Counted from the stretch's first letter, positions 26,016 to 36,030 are shown. The stretch: DNA of 64,000 nt from Shewanella sp. 1CM18E (GCF_023161665.1 NZ_JALNTW010000005.1:62001-126000), one strand, 5' to 3'. Program-made: numbers and translations. The notes: generated by a model not told the origin, from the sequence alone.

Positions 26016-28865
26016 ATGCGATTAACCCGCAAAACAGACCAAGCTGCAGCAAGCACTAAAGCAGTTTTAGGTTTAAACCGTCGCCAATTCCTCAAGTCCG
26101 CGAGCCTCGCGACAGGCGGTATTGCAGCGGCATCAATGCTAGGCGCAGGAATGATGCGCAAAGCAGAAGCAAAAGATATTCCCCACGACACCCCCACCGA
26201 AACCAAACGTACCATCTGTTCTCACTGCTCTGTTGGCTGTGGTATTTATGCCGAAGTTCAAAACGGTGTATGGACAGGCCAAGAACCAGCATTCGATCAC
26301 CCATTTAACGCGGGTGGCCACTGTGCAAAAGGTGCTGCGCTGCGTGAACACGGTCACGGTGAGAAGCGTCTTAAGTATCCAATGAAGCTAGAAGGCGGTA
26401 AGTGGAAGCGTCTTTCATGGGATCAAGCAATTGAAGAAGTTGGCCAACAAGCACTAGATATTCGTAAAGAATCGGGTCCTGACTCAGTATTCTTCATGGG
26501 TAGTGCAAAGTTCTCAAACGAACAAGCATATATGTACCGCAAACTTGCGGCGATGTGGGGCACTAACAATGTCGACCACTCAGCACGTATTTGTCACTCT
26601 ACCACTGTAGCCGGTGTTGCTAACACTTGGGGCTATGGTGCGCAAACCAACTCTTTCAACGATATCCGTAACGCGAAAGCGATGATGTTTATCGGCTCAA
26701 ACCCATGTGAAGCTCACCCAGTTGCAATGCAACATATCTTGGAAGGTAAAGAGCGCGGCGCGAAAATTATCGTTGTCGACCCTCGTTTCACCCGAACTGC
26801 AGCTAAGTCTGACGAGTTCGTGCATATTCGTCCTGGTACGGATATTCCTTTCATTTATGGCTTGCTATGGCACATCTTCGAAAATGGTTGGGAAGATCAA
26901 ACCTTTATCGACCAACGTGTATACGGTATGGAACGTATCCGTGAAGAGGTGAAGAAGTATCCGCCTGCTGAAGTAGCTAACATTGTTGGCGCGACTGAAG
27001 AGCAAATGTTCCGCGTAGCTAAGCTACTGGCTGAAACTAAACCGGGTACTGTTGTTTGGTGTATGGGTGGTACTCAGCATCACGTAGGTAATGCCAATAC
27101 TCGTGCTTACTGTATCTTGCAGCTTGCCCTAGGTAACATGGGTGTTTCTGGTGGCGGTACTAATATTTTCCGTGGTCACGATAACGTACAGGGCGCAACC
27201 GACTTCGGTTTATTGTTCGATACGCTACCGGGTTACTACGGTCTCAAGACAGGTTCTTGGAAGCATTGGTGTAACGTGTGGGACTTGGATTATGAATGGG
27301 TTAAGAGCCGCTTCGACCAAGAGCAGCGCTTAGGTCAAGATCCAATGACTTCAACGGGTATTCCATGTTCACGCTGGCATGATGGTGTACTAGAAGACAA
27401 GTCTAAGATTGCCCAGAAAGACAACATTCACATGGCGTTCTTCTGGGGTCAGTCAGTTAACACTGAAACCCGTGGCCGTGAAGTGCGTGAAGCACTTAAC
27501 AAGATGAAAACTGTGGTAGTTGTGGATCCGTTCCCAACTATGGCAGGTGTAATGCATGAACGTACAGATGGCGTTTATCTATTGCCTGCAGCGACTCAGT
27601 TTGAAACCTACGGTTCGGTTTCTGCTTCAAACCGTTCTCTACAATGGCGCTCGCAAGTTATTGAGCCATTATTCGAGTCTAAGCCTGACCATGTGATCAT
27701 GTACAAGCTAGCCAAGAAATGGGGCGTCGAGAAAGAGTTCTGTAAGCATATTCAAGTGAATGGCGAAGAGCCGTTGATTGAAGATATGACTCGCGAATAC
27801 AACAAGGGTATGTGGACCATTGGTTACACAGGCCAAAGTCCAGAGCGTTTGAAGATGCACCAAGAAAACTGGGGCACGTTCGATATTCAATCGCTAGAAG
27901 CACCAGGTGGCCCAGCGAAAGGGGAAACTTATGGTCTACCTTGGCCATGTTGGGGTACGCCAGAGATGAAGCACCCTGGTACGCAAATTCTTTATCGTAC
28001 TGGTCGTGAAGTTAAAAACGGTGGTGGTAACTTCCGTGCCCGTTATGGTGTTGAACATAACGGTAATAACATTTTGGCTGAAGGCTCTTACTCGAAAGGC
28101 AGTGAGATCAAAGATGGTTATCCAGAATTTACCGACAAGATGCTTAAGCAGCTTGGTTGGTGGGATGATCTAACGGCTGAAGAAAAGGCAGCTGCTGAAG
28201 GCAAGAACTGGAAAACCGATATTTCTGGTGGTATTCAGCGTGTGGCGATTGATCATGGTTGTATTCCTTACGGTAACGCAAAAGCGCGTTGTATCGTGTG
28301 GAACTTCCCAGATGATATCCCATTGCACCGTGAGCCACTTTATACGCCTCGTCGTGACTTGGTTGCTAAGTACCCAACTTATGAAGACCGTATGGTTGCT
28401 CGTCTTCCTACCCTGTATAAATCAATTCAGGATCAGGATTTCAGTAAAGGCTTCCCATTAGTTATTACTACTGGCCGTTTGGTTGAGTACGAAGGTGGTG
28501 GTGAGGAAACACGTTCTAATCCATGGCTTGCTGAGCTACAGCAAGAGATGTTTATCGAGATCAATCCAGCCGATGCTGCTGATCGCGGTATTCGTGATGG
28601 TGACGACGTGTTTGTTCATAGTCCTGAAGGTGCCAAGATCACCGTTAAGGCTATGGTCATTCCACGAGTTGTACCAGGCGAATGTTTCATGCCATATCAC
28701 TTCGCGGGTGTATTCGAAGGCAAGAGCCTTGAGAAGAACTACCCAGAAGGCACAGTTCCTTACGTGATTGGTGAAGCTGCCAACACTGTAATGACCTATG
28801 GTTATGATGTTGTGACCCAGATGCAAGAGACGAAAGTGAGCTTGTGTCAGGTCAGCAAAGCCTAA
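26016..28865 (+). CDS. fdhA: Periplasmic formate dehydrogenase catalytic subunit, module 1
   Basis: 949 residues. It oxidises formate to CO2 with a bis-molybdopterin guanine dinucleotide cofactor. Tat signal NRRQFLK near residues 22-28; [4Fe-4S] ligands in CSHCSVGC plus a fourth Cys in GGHCAKG; the metal-binding residue is Cys193 in ARICHSTTVAG (codon TGT, not a selenocysteine TGA); and the substrate arginine lies in NIFRGHDNVQGATD. Start ATG 26016 follows AAGGAGA; a GTG sits just before it. It pairs with fdhB and fdhC and is exported folded with FdhB. Similar to copies 2 and 3 but distinct (CSHCSVGC versus CSACAVGC). Confidence 0.96.
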   Translation: MRLTRKTDQAAASTKAVLGLNRRQFLKSASLATGGIAAASMLGAGMMRKAEAKDIPHDTPTETKRTICSHCSVGCGIYAEVQNGVWTGQEPAFDHPFNAGGHCAKGAALREHGHGEKRLKYPMKLEGGKWKRLSWDQAIEEVGQQALDIRKESGPDSVFFMGSAKFSNEQAYMYRKLAAMWGTNNVDHSARICHSTTVAGVANTWGYGAQTNSFNDIRNAKAMMFIGSNPCEAHPVAMQHILEGKERGAKIIVVDPRFTRTAAKSDEFVHIRPGTDIPFIYGLLWHIFENGWEDQTFIDQRVYGMERIREEVKKYPPAEVANIVGATEEQMFRVAKLLAETKPGTVVWCMGGTQHHVGNANTRAYCILQLALGNMGVSGGGTNIFRGHDNVQGATDFGLLFDTLPGYYGLKTGSWKHWCNVWDLDYEWVKSRFDQEQRLGQDPMTSTGIPCSRWHDGVLEDKSKIAQKDNIHMAFFWGQSVNTETRGREVREALNKMKTVVVVDPFPTMAGVMHERTDGVYLLPAATQFETYGSVSASNRSLQWRSQVIEPLFESKPDHVIMYKLAKKWGVEKEFCKHIQVNGEEPLIEDMTREYNKGMWTIGYTGQSPERLKMHQENWGTFDIQSLEAPGGPAKGETYGLPWPCWGTPEMKHPGTQILYRTGREVKNGGGNFRARYGVEHNGNNILAEGSYSKGSEIKDGYPEFTDKMLKQLGWWDDLTAEEKAAAEGKNWKTDISGGIQRVAIDHGCIPYGNAKARCIVWNFPDDIPLHREPLYTPRRDLVAKYPTYEDRMVARLPTLYKSIQDQDFSKGFPLVITTGRLVEYEGGGEETRSNPWLAELQQEMFIEINPADAADRGIRDGDDVFVHSPEGAKITVKAMVIPRVVPGECFMPYHFAGVFEGKSLEKNYPEGTVPYVIGEAANTVMTYGYDVVTQMQETKVSLCQVSKA

Positions 28866-28891
28866 TTAACTTGATGAGGAGATAAGCCATT

Positions 28892-29479
28892 ATGGCAGTC
28901 ATGAAATTCTTATGTGACACCAAGCGCTGCATCGAGTGTAACGGTTGCGTCACAGCATGTAAAAACGAAAACGCCTCAGCCATTGGCTGGGGGATCCAAC
29001 GTCGTCGCGTAGTTACGCTACATGACGGTGAGCCAGGTGAAGCGTCAATTTCAGTGGCATGTATGCACTGTACTGACGCACCTTGTATGGCTGTTTGCCC
29101 TGCAGATTGCTTCTATCGTACTGAAGATGGCATCGTGCTGCACAACAAAGAAACTTGTATCGGTTGTGGTTACTGTTTCTATGCTTGTCCTTTCGGCGCA
29201 CCTCAGTTTCCACAGAAGGATGCTTTTGGTAGCCGCGGTAAAATGGACAAATGTACTTTCTGTGCAGGTGGTCCAGAGCCAGACTTCTCTGAAGCAGAGC
29301 GCAAGCTTTATGGTGCAAACCGTATTGCAGAAGGCAAGTTACCTATGTGTGCTGAGCTTTGTGCAACCAAAGCACTGCTAGCGGGTGATGCGGGTGTGGT
29401 ATCTGATATCTTCCGCGAACGTACTGCAGCAAGAGGCGCGCCGGGTACCATTTGGGGTTACACCCCAACAACTGGTTAG
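28892..29479 (+). CDS. fdhB: Formate dehydrogenase iron-sulfur subunit, module 1
   Basis: 195 residues with cysteine motifs for four [4Fe-4S] clusters: CIECNGCVTAC, CMHCTDAPCMAVCP, CIGCGYCFYACP and CTFCAGG with CAELCATKA. It carries electrons from FdhA to the cytochrome b subunit FdhC. It has no signal peptide of its own, consistent with export bound to FdhA through the Tat system. The C-terminus (TIWGYTPTTG) is longer than in the other two copies, which end NVWG and AAWG. Confidence 0.94.
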   Translation: MAVMKFLCDTKRCIECNGCVTACKNENASAIGWGIQRRRVVTLHDGEPGEASISVACMHCTDAPCMAVCPADCFYRTEDGIVLHNKETCIGCGYCFYACPFGAPQFPQKDAFGSRGKMDKCTFCAGGPEPDFSEAERKLYGANRIAEGKLPMCAELCATKALLAGDAGVVSDIFRERTAARGAPGTIWGYTPTTG

Positions 29480-29530
29480 TCAGGCTGAATAGGGCTGACA
29501 CCTTGGTTTCAGCCCAATAAAGGAGTGAAT

Positions 29531-30541
29531 ATGTTTATCAAGTCACTGCGCAGCCTGTTTGTAATGCTAGTTATTCCATTGGTGTTATCAATGGGATTGG
29601 GACTAAGCGCTTCAGCAATGGCGGCGGATGATCAATCGAGTCAGCAGCAAGCTGTACAAACCAGCGATGCCGATCTTTGGCGCGCGGTTAAAGCAGGGGA
29701 ATCTGGCTACACTGTTGCAAAAGGTGTTGAGACGGGTGTTTTAATTAACGTCGTAGGTAACGAAGGTGAAATTGTAAGGAATAAGTATTTAACTCCAGTG
29801 ATGGGGATTACTGTTGTCGGTGTGTTTGCGGCATTCTTATTCTTTTATCTGGTGAATGGCCCCTCAAAATTGAGTAAAGGCTTTTCAGGCAAAATGGTCC
29901 TACGTTGGACCAAAGCAGATTTATGGATCCATTGGGTAATGGCGACTTCGTGTTTGGCGCTAATATTCACGGGTCTTAACATCATGCTAGGTAAGCACGT
30001 ACTGCAACCGTATATTGGAGAGGGCCTTTGGGCTGCACTGATTTATGGTAGTAAAACTATACATGACTGGGTTGGGCCGATCTTTATCGTGTCTTGGCTG
30101 TTATCTGTAGTTAAGTGGATGCCAATGCAGACGTTCAAGATGTATGACTTAAAGTGGTTTTTAGTGGTTGGTGGTTACGTCAACTTCGGTCCATTTAAGG
30201 GTCAACATCCTGATAGCGGATTTGCTAACGCCGGTGAAAAATTATGGTTTTGGAGCTTAACTCTGTTTGGTTTATTTATTGCCGCATCGGGGCTTATGCT
30301 TGTATTACCGGGATTAGATCTACCACGTGAAGCATCTATGGCTGCACTACTCATTCACTCAATTAGCGCGGTAATTATTATCGCATTTACTATCGTTCAT
30401 ATTTGGATGGCGACAGTGCTAAGTGAAGGTGGTATGGAATGTATGGTATCTGGATATTGCGATGAAAATTGGGCTGTCCAGCACCACAACGTTTGGTACG
30501 ATGAAATGAGAGATAGCAACAGCATAGTTTATAAAGACTAA
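29531..30541 (+). CDS. fdhC: Formate dehydrogenase cytochrome b subunit, module 1
   Basis: 336 residues from ATG 29531, with AGGAG at 29521-29525. It has a signal peptide (about 1-31), a periplasmic segment (WRAVKAGESGYT), then four membrane helices with histidines expected to bind two b hemes (DLWIHWVMATS, KTIHDWVG, LLIHSISAVIIIAFTIVHIWMA). The loop GYVNFGPFKGQHPDSGFANAGEKLW is conserved in all three copies. It passes electrons to the quinone pool (menaquinone inferred). The sequence is clearly more diverged from copies 2 and 3 than those are from each other. Confidence 0.94.
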   Translation: MFIKSLRSLFVMLVIPLVLSMGLGLSASAMAADDQSSQQQAVQTSDADLWRAVKAGESGYTVAKGVETGVLINVVGNEGEIVRNKYLTPVMGITVVGVFAAFLFFYLVNGPSKLSKGFSGKMVLRWTKADLWIHWVMATSCLALIFTGLNIMLGKHVLQPYIGEGLWAALIYGSKTIHDWVGPIFIVSWLLSVVKWMPMQTFKMYDLKWFLVVGGYVNFGPFKGQHPDSGFANAGEKLWFWSLTLFGLFIAASGLMLVLPGLDLPREASMAALLIHSISAVIIIAFTIVHIWMATVLSEGGMECMVSGYCDENWAVQHHNVWYDEMRDSNSIVYKD

Positions 30542-30567
30542 TCTTTGCTTAAGCTCATAATAAAAAT

Positions 30568-30596
30568 GCCTCGACATAGTCGGGGCGTTTTTGTTT
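30568..30596 (+). terminator. Intrinsic terminator after fdh module 1
   Basis: GCCTCGA (30568-30574) pairs with TCGGGGC (30580-30586), including one G-T pair, with loop CATAG and a T-rich tail. Module 2 ends in a terminator of the same design. Confidence 0.85.
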
Positions 30597-30599
30597 TAA

Positions 30600-31037
30600 C
30601 CCTTATCAATAGCAAGTTACCTCATCCAGAGAGCATATTTGGATAGAATCAATACAAGAGTATTATTTCCCCCACTTAAACTAGCCTGTTTCACCTCTCA
30701 CTGTGAGTATTGATCTATAAAAACATTATTATCAGTAGTTTATATTAGCTAGGTCTCCATTAGGCTCTTAGCGCTTATATTGATAGTCTTTTAGCTTGTT
30801 GTTTTTTGGTGATAAACCTGTGTTAGCTAGCTCGGCTTGCATGAGTCATGATGGTGGCTTTAAATAGGATTTTGTATAAAAAATATTCCCGTCCAATGCC
30901 AAATGTTAATAATTAGCATTTATATAAGCAAATCCTTTAATGTTTTGTATTTGTTAAATTTTAAATGAGGCTCAACAGTCTAATCATCTGTACTATTTTG
31001 ATTTACTACACAGTTTTTTCGCTTTTAAATATGCGCC
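30600..31037. other. Gene-free region between fdh modules 1 and 2
   Basis: No open frame of substance. It is AT-rich with scattered small dyads and could hold a distal regulatory site. The conserved promoter block begins at 31038. Confidence 0.4.
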
Positions 31038-31130
31038 AGTTAACACTTTGGCCGATCCTCCCCTAAAAGTCGAAATCTAACCTATCTCAGATCAATTTTT
31101 CCTACAGTAAATTTCTTTATATTGGCCGGG
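31038..31130 (+). promoter_or_regulatory. Promoter block of fdh module 2, FNR/CRP-like class II layout
   Basis: AGTTAACACTTT (31038-31049), GATCAA (31090-31095) and TTCTTTATATT (31113-31123) occur in the same order and spacing (52 and 23 nt) before module 3. TATATT (31118-31123) serves as a -10 with a start near 31130. The 14-bp window 31082-31095 is centred at -41.5, the class II activator position, but only its downstream half (ATCAA) matches the FNR consensus. Inference from comparison of the two copies. Confidence 0.55.
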
Positions 31131-31279
31131 TAATTTTGTTGGATACCTCTAATAAGTAAACATTTTTTACATTGTGGATCATTGGCTTAACAACTGACGC
31201 TAGGCACTGTAAATAACCGCATTATTAGACTTATCTTATTTTTCTGTAATTAGAGTATTCCTTTCTTCCAGGAGTAAAA

Positions 31280-31477
31280 ATGAACAAGCAACAGCCTGAT
31301 CTGAACCGCAGATCTTTGCTGAAAGCACTAACCATTGGCGGCACCGCAAGTGTTGCTATCGCCGCAACCGGCGTGAGTGTTGCTCAAGCAAGTGAAACTA
31401 AAGTCAGTTCAAAGAATGACAATGGCTATCATGAGACTGCGCATATTCGCAGTTATTACAACAGCTTACGCGGATAG
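31280..31477 (+). CDS. fdhX: Small Tat-targeted formate dehydrogenase protein, module 2
   Basis: 65 residues. Twin-arginine signal NRRSLLKAL followed by a hydrophobic stretch with cleavage near AQA-S, then a short mature piece ending HIRSYYNSLRG. It is almost the same protein as module 3's copy and clearly homologous to module 1's. AGGAG precedes ATG 31280. It is translated 18 bp ahead of fdhA2, so it is a stable partner of the module. Function unknown beyond its family association. Confidence 0.85.
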   Translation: MNKQQPDLNRRSLLKALTIGGTASVAIAATGVSVAQASETKVSSKNDNGYHETAHIRSYYNSLRG

Positions 31478-31495
31478 TTTAGGAGAATTTAAGCG

Positions 31496-34351
31496 ATGAA
31501 GTTAACTCGCAAATCCAACGCGGCTCCAACCGTAGAGAAAAAAACTCTAGGCCTTAGTCGTCGTCAATTTATGAAGCAAGCCGGTATCACATCTGGTGGT
31601 ATTGCAGCCGCTTCTTTCTTAGGTACAGGCATGATGCGTCGTGCTGAAGCCAAAGATATCCCACATGATGCACCCACTGAAATTAAGCGTACTGTATGTA
31701 GTGCATGTGCGGTAGGTTGTGGTTTATACGCAGAAGTACAAAACGGCGTGTGGACAGGTCAAGAGCCTGCTTTCGATCATCCATTCAACGCTGGTGGTCA
31801 CTGTGCTAAAGGTGCTGCATTGCGTGAGCATGGTCACGGTGAAAAGCGTCTTAAGTACCCAATGAAGCTTGTTGATGGCAAGTGGAAAAAACTATCTTGG
31901 GAGCAAGCTTTCAATGAAGTTGGCGACCAAATGCAGACTATTCGTAAAGAATCTGGTCCTGACTCTGTTTACTTCATGGGTAGCGCTAAGTTCTCGAACG
32001 AAGGCTGCTACATGTATCGTAAATTTGCAGCAATGTGGGGCACCAACAACGTCGACCACTCAGCTCGTATTTGTCACTCTACCACTGTAGCCGGTGTTGC
32101 CAACACTTGGGGTTACGGTGCGCAAACTAACTCTTTCAACGACATTCAAAATGCTAATGCAATCTTCTTCATCGGGGCAAACCCTGCTGAAGCGCATCCA
32201 GTTGCAATGCAGCATATCTTGATCGCTAAAGAGAAGAACAACGCTAAATTAATCGTGGTTGACCCACGTTTCTCACGTACAGCAGCTCACGCAGATCTGC
32301 ATTGTGGTCTACGTCCTGGTACGGATATTCCATTCATCTACGGTATGCTTTGGCACATCTTCGAAAACGGTTGGGAAGATAAGACATTTATCGAACAACG
32401 TGTATTCGAAATGGATACTATCCGTGAAGAAGTGAAGAAGTTCCCACCTAAAGAAGTTGAGAACATCACTGGTTGCACCGAAGAAGAAGTTTACCAAGCG
32501 GCTAAGTTAATGGCCGACAATCGTCCAGGTACTGTTGTTTGGTGTATGGGTGGTACTCAGCATCACGTAGGTAATGCTAACACTCGTGCATACTGCATCC
32601 TTCAGCTAGCCCTAGGTAACATGGGCGTGTCTGGTGGCGGTACTAACATCTTCCGTGGTCACGATAACGTACAGGGTGCAACTGACTTAGGTCTATTGTT
32701 CGATACGCTACCAGGTTACTACGGTCTTAAGACGGGTTCTTGGAAGCACTGGTGTAACGTTTGGGACCTAGATTACGGTTGGGTTAAAGATCGTTTCGAC
32801 CAAAACTCTTACCTAGGCCGCATTCCAATGAACACCCCGGGTATCCCTTGTTCTCGTTGGCATGATGGTGTGTTAGAAACACCTGAAAAACTTGCACAGA
32901 AAGATCGTGTTCGTATGGCGTTCTTCTGGGGTCAATCAGTTAACACTGAAACTCGTCAGCGTGACGTACGTGATGCACTTGATCAAATGGATACAGTAGT
33001 TGTTGTGGATCCATTCCCAACAATGGCGGGTGTAATGCACCGTCGTAAGAATGGTGTTTACCTATTACCTGCAGCGACTCAGTTCGAAACTCAAGGTTCT
33101 GTGTCTAACTCTGGCCGTTCACAGCAATGGCGTGAGCAGGTGATTCAGCCGCTATTCGAATCTAAGACTGACCTTGAGATCATGTACCGTCTATCGCAAA
33201 AGCTTGGCTTTGCTGATGAGTACACTAAGCGTATCGCTAAAGACGCTAATGACGTTCTAGTCATTGAAGACATTACTCGCGAAATTAACCGCGGTATGTG
33301 GACCATTGGTATGTCAGGTCAAAGCCCTGAGCGTTTGAAGCTACATACGCAAAACTGGGGTACATTCAGCAACACGACTCTTGAAGCTGCTGGTGGCCCT
33401 GCTAAAGGTGAAACCTACGGTCTACCTTGGCCATGCTGGGGTACACCAGAGCAGAAGCACCCTGGTACACAGATCCTTTATAACACAAACAAACACGTAC
33501 TTGAGGGTGGCGGTAACTTCCGTGCTCGTTACGGTGTTGAGTATAAAGGTAAGAACCTACTTGCTGAAGGCAGCTACTCTAAAGGCGCTGAAATCCAAGA
33601 CGGTTACCCAGAGTTCACAGCTGACATGCTTAAGCAACTTGGCTGGTGGGACGACCTAACTGCGGCTGAAAAAGCTGAAGCTGAAGGTAAGAACTGGAAG
33701 ACAGATATTTCTGGTGGTATCCAGCGTGTGGCTATGAAGCACGGTTGTATTCCATTCGGTAATGCTAAAGCGCGTTGTATTGTTTGGACATTCCCAGACG
33801 AAGTACCAGTTCACCGTGAGCCGCTATACACGCCACGTCGTGATCTTGTGTCTAAGTATCCAACATACGCTGACATGCAAGTACACCGTCTACCAACACT
33901 GTACAAGACTATTCAAGATATAGACTCAGCAGCTAAGTACCCGCTAGGTCTGACTTCTGGCCGTCTAGTTGAGTACGAAGGTGGTGGTGAAGAGTCGCGT
34001 TCAAACCCATGGTTGGCTGAACTTCAACAAGAGATGTTTGTTGAAATCAACCCAGCTGATGCGGCTGATCGCAGCATTCGTGACGGCGACACAGTATGGC
34101 TAGAAGGTGCTGAAGGTGGTCGTATTAAGATTAAGGCTATGGTAACTCCACGCGTTAAGCCTGGTGTAACTTGGATGCCTTACCACTTCGCGGGTGAGAT
34201 GCACGGTGAAAGCTTAGCGCCTAACTACCCAGAAGGTACGGTTCCTTACGTTATTGGTGAATCAGCTAACACTGCATTGACTTATGGTTATGACCCTGTG
34301 ACTCAGATGCAGGAAACCAAAGCATCGCTTTGTCAGATCACTAAAGCCTAA
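31496..34351 (+). CDS. fdhA: Periplasmic formate dehydrogenase catalytic subunit, module 2
   Basis: 951 residues with the same domain order as copy 1: Tat signal SRRQFMK (about 22-28), [4Fe-4S] binding CSACAVGC and GGHCAKG, metal ligand Cys193 in ARICHSTTVAG, arginine in NIFRGHDNVQGATD, and a C-terminal dinucleotide-binding domain with EINPADAADR. RBS TAGGAGA before ATG 31496. Codons are strongly skewed to GGT, CGT, AAC and GCT types, as in highly expressed genes. It forms a complex with FdhB2 and FdhC2. Confidence 0.96.
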   Translation: MKLTRKSNAAPTVEKKTLGLSRRQFMKQAGITSGGIAAASFLGTGMMRRAEAKDIPHDAPTEIKRTVCSACAVGCGLYAEVQNGVWTGQEPAFDHPFNAGGHCAKGAALREHGHGEKRLKYPMKLVDGKWKKLSWEQAFNEVGDQMQTIRKESGPDSVYFMGSAKFSNEGCYMYRKFAAMWGTNNVDHSARICHSTTVAGVANTWGYGAQTNSFNDIQNANAIFFIGANPAEAHPVAMQHILIAKEKNNAKLIVVDPRFSRTAAHADLHCGLRPGTDIPFIYGMLWHIFENGWEDKTFIEQRVFEMDTIREEVKKFPPKEVENITGCTEEEVYQAAKLMADNRPGTVVWCMGGTQHHVGNANTRAYCILQLALGNMGVSGGGTNIFRGHDNVQGATDLGLLFDTLPGYYGLKTGSWKHWCNVWDLDYGWVKDRFDQNSYLGRIPMNTPGIPCSRWHDGVLETPEKLAQKDRVRMAFFWGQSVNTETRQRDVRDALDQMDTVVVVDPFPTMAGVMHRRKNGVYLLPAATQFETQGSVSNSGRSQQWREQVIQPLFESKTDLEIMYRLSQKLGFADEYTKRIAKDANDVLVIEDITREINRGMWTIGMSGQSPERLKLHTQNWGTFSNTTLEAAGGPAKGETYGLPWPCWGTPEQKHPGTQILYNTNKHVLEGGGNFRARYGVEYKGKNLLAEGSYSKGAEIQDGYPEFTADMLKQLGWWDDLTAAEKAEAEGKNWKTDISGGIQRVAMKHGCIPFGNAKARCIVWTFPDEVPVHREPLYTPRRDLVSKYPTYADMQVHRLPTLYKTIQDIDSAAKYPLGLTSGRLVEYEGGGEESRSNPWLAELQQEMFVEINPADAADRSIRDGDTVWLEGAEGGRIKIKAMVTPRVKPGVTWMPYHFAGEMHGESLAPNYPEGTVPYVIGESANTALTYGYDPVTQMQETKASLCQITKA

Positions 34352-34380
34352 GTGCAGAATTAGCTAGGAGAATTGCCAGA

Positions 34381-34950
34381 ATGGCTACAATGAAATTTTT
34401 ATGTGATACCAAGCGCTGCATCGAGTGTAACGGTTGTGTCACAGCATGTAAGAACGAAAACGACTCTGCTTTAGAGTGGGGTATCCAACGCCGTCGTGTT
34501 GTTACTATCAATGACGGTGTTAAAGGCGAAGCATCTATCTCAGTAGCATGTATGCACTGTAGCGATGCACCTTGTATGGCGGTTTGTCCTGCAAACTGTT
34601 TCTACAAGACAGAAGACGGCATCGTACTTCACGACAAAGATACTTGTATCGGTTGTGGTTACTGCCTATATGCTTGCCCATTTGGTGCGCCACAGTTCCC
34701 TAAATCAGGTGCTTTTGGTGCTCGCGGTAAGATGGATAAGTGTACTTTCTGTGCCGGCGGCCCAGAAGAGAACTTCTCTGATGCAGAGCGTCAGAAGTAC
34801 GGTGCAAACCGTATTGCTGAAGGCAAGCTACCTATGTGTGCTGAGTTGTGTGCAACTAAGGCGCTATTAGCGGGTGACGCAGAAGTTGTTTCTGCCATCT
34901 TCCGTGAGCGTGTTGCATACCGTGGTTCTAACAAAAATGTTTGGGGTTAA
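34381..34950 (+). CDS. fdhB: Formate dehydrogenase iron-sulfur subunit, module 2
   Basis: 189 residues with four-cluster cysteine spacing as in copy 1 (CIECNGC, CMHCSDAPC, CIGCGYC, CTFCAGG). The first 90 coding bases and 22 bases upstream are identical to the same region of copy 3 (34359-34470 versus 40087-40198), while other parts differ at scattered synonymous sites. That mosaic suggests recent gene conversion. Electron carrier between FdhA2 and FdhC2. Confidence 0.94.
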   Translation: MATMKFLCDTKRCIECNGCVTACKNENDSALEWGIQRRRVVTINDGVKGEASISVACMHCSDAPCMAVCPANCFYKTEDGIVLHDKDTCIGCGYCLYACPFGAPQFPKSGAFGARGKMDKCTFCAGGPEENFSDAERQKYGANRIAEGKLPMCAELCATKALLAGDAEVVSAIFRERVAYRGSNKNVWG

Positions 34951-35025
34951 GCCCTAAATATTGAGTTAGTCCATAATCGCTGCAAGCTGTCTTAATAAGT
35001 TAGCTTGCAGCATTCAGGAGGTGAC

Positions 35026-36006
35026 ATGAACAAATGGTTCAAACACATAGGCGTGGCAATTGCACTGTTATTTAGTGTGTCGGTATTTGCCCACGATGCC
35101 CCTAAAGTAGGTGACACTAACGAAGTAAATGGTCAAATCTGGGCCCAGCTAAAAGCGGGTGAAGAAGGCTATACCACTTCAAAGAGTGAATTCCACGGCC
35201 AAGCAATTAACACCTATGATCTACGTGTACTTGAATTGCGCAGTGATATTCTTGCGCCAGCATTAATGGCAGCCCTGTTCGGCATGATCATTATTTTTGT
35301 ACTGTTTATCAAAGTGAACGGCATTTCTAAGCTGCACGGTGGTTACTCAGGCAAGCTGGTTTACCGTTGGTCTAAGTTTGATGTATCAATTCACTGGCTA
35401 GGTGCAATCCCTTGTCTACTATTGATTTTAACTGGCTTAACCTTGCTTGCTGGACGTTTCTTCTTCCAGCCGTACATAGGCGAAGGCGTATGGGCGGCAA
35501 TGGTGAACGGTGCTAAGCAAGTGCACGACATCATGGCTATTCCATTTATGTTAGGTTGGGCGTTAATGGTGACGCTATGGGCTAAAAACCAGATGCCTAA
35601 GATGTATGACCTTAAGTGGATGATGGTTGTTGGTGGTTACATCAACTTCGGTCCATTCAAAGGTAAGCATCCTGACGCTGGTTTTGCTAACGCGGGTGAA
35701 AAATTATGGTTCTGGGCATTTGCAGCCTTTGGTCTATTAATTTCAGCATCAGGTATGCTGCTACTATTCCCGAACTTGTTCGAGCCTAGCCGCACACTTA
35801 GCTTAATCGCACTAGTACTTCACTCAGTAAGTGCCATCATTATTACTGCTTTCTCAATCGTGCATATCTTTATGGCAACGGTTATGTCAGAAGGTGGTAT
35901 GGAGTGTATGGTTTCTGGTTACTGTGATGAAACATGGGCCAGTCAGCACCATAACCTTTGGTTTGATGAGATCAAAGCAAACGGTACCCTTAAATACAAA
36001 GAATAG
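35026..36006 (+). CDS. fdhC: Formate dehydrogenase cytochrome b subunit, module 2
   Basis: 326 residues from ATG 35026, preceded by AGGAGGTG; an upstream in-frame ATG at 35005 is unlikely. Signal peptide (FSVSVFA), short periplasmic part, then four helices with candidate heme histidines (DVSIHWLGAIP, QVHDIMAIPF, LVLHSVSAIIITAFSIVHIF). The end of the gene is almost identical at the DNA level to copy 3: runs of 112 and 68 bp are separated by one base change (35759-35870, 35872-35939). Confidence 0.94.
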   Translation: MNKWFKHIGVAIALLFSVSVFAHDAPKVGDTNEVNGQIWAQLKAGEEGYTTSKSEFHGQAINTYDLRVLELRSDILAPALMAALFGMIIIFVLFIKVNGISKLHGGYSGKLVYRWSKFDVSIHWLGAIPCLLLILTGLTLLAGRFFFQPYIGEGVWAAMVNGAKQVHDIMAIPFMLGWALMVTLWAKNQMPKMYDLKWMMVVGGYINFGPFKGKHPDAGFANAGEKLWFWAFAAFGLLISASGMLLLFPNLFEPSRTLSLIALVLHSVSAIIITAFSIVHIFMATVMSEGGMECMVSGYCDETWASQHHNLWFDEIKANGTLKYKE

Positions 36007-36030
36007 TACTCGCTGAATATTGTCGTTAAA

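Noticed and set aside
26592-26597. Possible selenocysteine in FdhA
   Set aside because: The codon at the metal-ligand position is TGT in all three copies (26592, 32072, 37788), so the ligand is cysteine; no in-frame TGA is present.
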